A stretch of DNA of 64,000 bases from JAJAZB01 sp965249815 (GTDB taxonomy: Bacteria; Bacteroidota; Bacteroidia; Cytophagales; Spirosomataceae). Shown here piece by piece: positions 61,093-64,000 of the stretch (its first letter is position 1; every line of letters begins with the position of its first letter). The notes beneath the pieces are model-generated. The model did no database searches and was not told where the DNA came from. It saw only the letters and a program-made list of their open reading frames with translations. The DNA is taken from NCBI GenBank assembly GCA_965249815.1, contig CBDFMV010000003.1:248001-312000 (forward strand), read 5' to 3'. Both the position numbers and the translations under genes were made by a program.

Positions 61093-64000
61093 ATGCTTTT
61101 TCTTAAAAAAGACATTCTACCTTGGGTACTTTCGCTGCTGGCCCTTGCTGCCTGCAAAAGCAAGCCCAGCGAACCGGCCCTGTTTACCCCGCTCGATTCG
61201 ACCCAGACGGCCATCGGGTTCCGTAACGACCTGCCCGCCAACGACAAACTCAACATCGTCGAGTACCTCTACTACTACAACGGCGGCGGCGTGGCGGCGG
61301 GCGACGTCAACAACGACGGCCTCACCGACCTGTATTTCGTGGCCAACCGCGGAAAGAACAAGCTCTACCTCAACAAAGGCGGTTTCAAATTTGAAGACGT
61401 GACCGAAAAAGCGGGCGTCGGCGGTTTCGCCGATTGGCAAACCGGGGTCACGATGACCGACGTAAACGGCGACGGCTGGCTGGACATTTACGTGTGCGCG
61501 GTGAGCAATTACAAAGGCCTCGAAGGCTCCAACGAACTTTACATCAACAACCACGACGGCACGTTCAGCGAAAAAGCGAGCGAGTACGGTCTTGATTTTC
61601 AGGGTTTTTCAACGCAGGCCGCTTTTTTCGACTACGACCACGACGGCGATTTGGACTGCTACCTGCTCAACCACGCCGTCCACACCTCCCGCGCCTACGA
61701 CCAGGTCAGCACCCGCTACCTCCGCGACCAGTCGGCGGGCGACGTGCTGTACCGGAACGAGTTGCAGGGGGCCGGGGGCAAGGGGCAAGGGGCAAAGTCA
61801 GACAATCCCGTGCCCTCTGCCTCGCGCTCCCACCGCTTCACCAACATCAGCGAACAGGCGGGGATTTACGGCGCGGCGATGGGCTACGGGCTGGGCGTCG
61901 TGGTGTCGGACTTCAACAACGACGGCTGGGAAGACCTGTACGTGTCCAACGATTTTCACGAAGACGACTACCTGTATTTGAATCAGAAAAACGGCACCTT
62001 TCGCGAAGCCATGCGCGAGCAGATGGGCCATTTGAGCCGGTTTTCGATGGGCTGCGACGCTGCCGACGTCAACAACGACGGCTTCCCCGACCTGATGACC
62101 CTCGACATGTATCCCGCCGACGAAACCGTGGAAAAATCGTCGGGCGGCGAAGATTCCTACGACCTGTATTTGTACAAATTGCAGTTCGGGTATCATTACC
62201 AGTTCAGCCGTAACTGCCTGCAAATCAATCAGCAAGGCAAAAAATTCAGCGAAATCGGAGCCTTCGCGGGCGTAGCCGCCACCGACTGGAGCTGGTCGCC
62301 GCTGCTGGCCGATTTCGACAACGACGGCGTAAAAGACCTCTTCGTCACCAACGGCATCGTCAAGCGCCCTAACGACCTCGACTACATCAAGTACATCAAC
62401 ACCGACACGGTGTATTACAGCATCACGATGATGAAAAGCAAGGCGTTCGACCAGCCTTCCATCGCCATGATGCCCGAGGGGAAAGCCCACAACTACGTCT
62501 TCCAGGGCACCAAAAGCCTGCAATTCGAGGACAAGTCGGAAGCCTGGGGTTTCACGAAAAAAACTTTCTCGAACGGCTCCGTGTACGCTGACCTCGACAA
62601 CGACGGCGACCTCGACCTCGTCACCAACGACCTCAACGACGCGGCGGGGCTTTTCCGCAACGAAGCCAGCACCGTTTCGGGCAATCATTTCCTGAAAATC
62701 AAACTCCAGGGCAACGGCGGCAATCGCTTCGGCGTGGGCGCGAAGGTGGTGGCGAAAACAGGCGATTCCTTGCAAACGCAAACGCTGATGCCCACGCGGG
62801 GTTTCCTGTCGTCGGTGGAGCCGGTGCTGACGTTCGGGCTGGGCAAAACTGCCCGCGTGGACAGCCTGTTTATCCTGTGGAACACGGGCGAAATGCAGGT
62901 TTTGGCCAACGTAAAACCCAACGCGACGCTGACGCTGAAACAGGCCGACGCCAAACGGAAAGCGACGGATTTTGTCTGGATTCCGAAAACAAAACCGTTG
63001 TTCGACAGCCTCCGGAGCGCCGTACTTCCCTTCCGGCACCGCGAAAACAGCCACTTCGACTTTAACCGGGAAAGTCTGATGCCGTTTTTCACTTCGACCG
63101 AAGGCCCGCGCCTCGCCGTGGGTGACCTCAACGGCGACGGCCTCGACGACGTGGTGGCGACCGGGGCCAAAAACCAGGGCAGCCGGGTGTTTATGCAGCG
63201 GCCCGACGGGAGCTTTGCGCCAAGCCGCCAGCCCGCCGTGGAGCGTGATTCGCTCAACGAAAGCGTGGACGCGGTGCTCTTCGACGCCGACGGCGACAAA
63301 GACCTCGACTTGTACGTCGTCACGGGCGGCAATGAGTTTTACGGCACCATGCCCGAACTGGCCGACCACCTGTACCTCAACGACGGCAAAGGCGGACTTC
63401 AGCCCGCCCCGCCGGGCAGTTTGCCGCCTATGTTCGACAACAAAAGCTGCGTCCGCGTGGCCGATTTCGACCGCGACGGTGACCTCGATTTGTTCGTCGG
63501 CGGGCGCGTAGTGGGCTACGCTTACGGGCAATCGCCGAAGTCGTACCTGCTCGTCAACGACGGCAAGGGTCGTTTCTCGGATAAAACCGACGCCCTCGCC
63601 CCCGAACTCCGCCGCGCCGGGATGCTCACCGACGCCACCTGGGCCGACACGGACCAGGACGGCGACCTCGACCTGCTGGTGGTTGGCGAATGGATGGAAC
63701 CGAAGCTGTTCGTGAACGGGAAAGGGAAATTTGCGACGGGGTCAATCCAAAGTCCGAACTCCGAAATCCAAACTCTTTCCGGCCTCTGGCATGCCGTGGC
63801 CGCCGCCGATTTCGACCACGACGGCGACCTGGATTTCGTGCTGGGCAACCTCGGCACCAACACCAAACTCCGCAAAAGCGGCGACCAGTCGGGCCTGCGG
63901 ATGGCCGTGGGCGACTTCGACCACAGCGGCAGCACCGAGCAAATCGTAAGTTACAAGTCCGGCAACCGCTGGTACCCGATGGCGGCGAAAGACGAACTCG
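61093..64000 (+). CDS. CRTAC1-like FG-GAP/ASPIC lipoprotein (partial, runs off the window)
   Basis: 969 codons to the window edge. Lipobox LLALAACKSK after ATG 61093. FG-GAP repeats (DVNNDGLTDLYFVAN, DFNNDGWEDLYVSN, DLNGDGLDDVVATG), ASPIC/UnbV at about 530-613 with FGLGKTARVDSLFILWNTG. Low-complexity inserts at about 225-246 (GAGGKGQGAKSD) and 883-897 (IQSPNSEIQTLS). It is the fourth CRTAC1 gene in the window, adjacent to the third in the same orientation, with a large hairpin between them. C-terminus missing. Confidence 0.85.
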   Translation, partial: MLFLKKDILPWVLSLLALAACKSKPSEPALFTPLDSTQTAIGFRNDLPANDKLNIVEYLYYYNGGGVAAGDVNNDGLTDLYFVANRGKNKLYLNKGGFKFEDVTEKAGVGGFADWQTGVTMTDVNGDGWLDIYVCAVSNYKGLEGSNELYINNHDGTFSEKASEYGLDFQGFSTQAAFFDYDHDGDLDCYLLNHAVHTSRAYDQVSTRYLRDQSAGDVLYRNELQGAGGKGQGAKSDNPVPSASRSHRFTNISEQAGIYGAAMGYGLGVVVSDFNNDGWEDLYVSNDFHEDDYLYLNQKNGTFREAMREQMGHLSRFSMGCDAADVNNDGFPDLMTLDMYPADETVEKSSGGEDSYDLYLYKLQFGYHYQFSRNCLQINQQGKKFSEIGAFAGVAATDWSWSPLLADFDNDGVKDLFVTNGIVKRPNDLDYIKYINTDTVYYSITMMKSKAFDQPSIAMMPEGKAHNYVFQGTKSLQFEDKSEAWGFTKKTFSNGSVYADLDNDGDLDLVTNDLNDAAGLFRNEASTVSGNHFLKIKLQGNGGNRFGVGAKVVAKTGDSLQTQTLMPTRGFLSSVEPVLTFGLGKTARVDSLFILWNTGEMQVLANVKPNATLTLKQADAKRKATDFVWIPKTKPLFDSLRSAVLPFRHRENSHFDFNRESLMPFFTSTEGPRLAVGDLNGDGLDDVVATGAKNQGSRVFMQRPDGSFAPSRQPAVERDSLNESVDAVLFDADGDKDLDLYVVTGGNEFYGTMPELADHLYLNDGKGGLQPAPPGSLPPMFDNKSCVRVADFDRDGDLDLFVGGRVVGYAYGQSPKSYLLVNDGKGRFSDKTDALAPELRRAGMLTDATWADTDQDGDLDLLVVGEWMEPKLFVNGKGKFATGSIQSPNSEIQTLSGLWHAVAAADFDHDGDLDFVLGNLGTNTKLRKSGDQSGLRMAVGDFDHSGSTEQIVSYKSGNRWYPMAAKDEL
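61765..61830. repeat. Low-complexity insert in CRTAC1
   Basis: Words GGGGCAA repeated about three times, then CTCTGCC and CGCTCCC; encodes GAGGKGQGAKSDNPVPS in frame. Confidence 0.6.

Overview
The window looks like chromosomal DNA from a GC-rich member of the Bacteroidota, most likely the Cytophagales. The evidence is two SusC/SusD outer-membrane pairs, a type IX secretion C-terminal sorting domain (DUF1501 protein), an N-acyl-ornithine carbamoyltransferase of the Bacteroidota ArgF' type, promoters resembling TTG-N18/20-TAnnTTTG, and genes that mostly lack Shine-Dalgarno sequences. I saw no rRNA, tRNA, CRISPR array, insertion sequence or prophage.

Layout. 1-6.9 kb is an arginine operon, argC(end)-argD-argF'-argB-[ADP-ribosylglycohydrolase]-argE-like-argH, closed by a strong terminator. 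7-7.8 kb holds a tiny membrane protein and a DUF1080 protein. 7.9-9.9 kb is an AT-rich three-gene island (AraC-type regulator, SRPBCC protein, pentapeptide-repeat protein) that contrasts sharply with its surroundings. 10-19.6 kb carries methyltransferases, a cupin with an AraC regulator, a DUF1800/DUF1501 pair, a GT39-like glycosyltransferase and an MFS exporter. 19.6-30.4 kb is a minus-strand run: SusC (frameshifted), SusD, a giant CRTAC1-type lipoprotein, a PhyH-like dioxygenase, a dicarboxylate symporter and a methyltransferase. A divergent LacI regulator sits beside two palindromic operator candidates. 31.7-35.5 kb is a second CRTAC1 gene broken in three places. 35.5-48.3 kb is mostly housekeeping: secA, a TPR histidine kinase, an integral membrane protein, a lipoprotein, a metallo-beta-lactamase-fold hydrolase, a tightly coupled OsmC/CDGSH/glycosyltransferase set and a FabH-like synthase. 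48.4-51.4 kb is a fused FAD/Fe-S oxidoreductase. 51.5-64 kb is a second SusCD locus: divergent DeoR regulator, SusC, SusD, CRTAC1, and a CRTAC1 running off the end.

How the parts fit. Both SusCD loci share one plan: a divergently transcribed one-component sugar-type regulator (LacI or DeoR), SusC and SusD, a terminator, then giant FG-GAP/ASPIC-UnbV surface lipoproteins. No glycoside hydrolase is present. I infer nutrient-capture loci in which the large beta-propeller lipoproteins replace or assist the enzymes of a normal polysaccharide utilisation locus.

The most unusual layer is repeat DNA. Degenerate short-period (often 7-nt) repeats, built as imperfect hairpins, sit in many intergenic gaps and also inside genes in frame, above all in the CRTAC1 genes. 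A separate C/G-rich palindrome (peptide SPLKG/SPLEGG) is also inserted in coding sequence. It is in frame in the 50.8-kb oxidoreductase and the 57.5-kb CRTAC1 gene, but coincides with a frame break in the decayed CRTAC1 gene. Two paralogous CRTAC1 genes carry a hairpin module at the same protein position.
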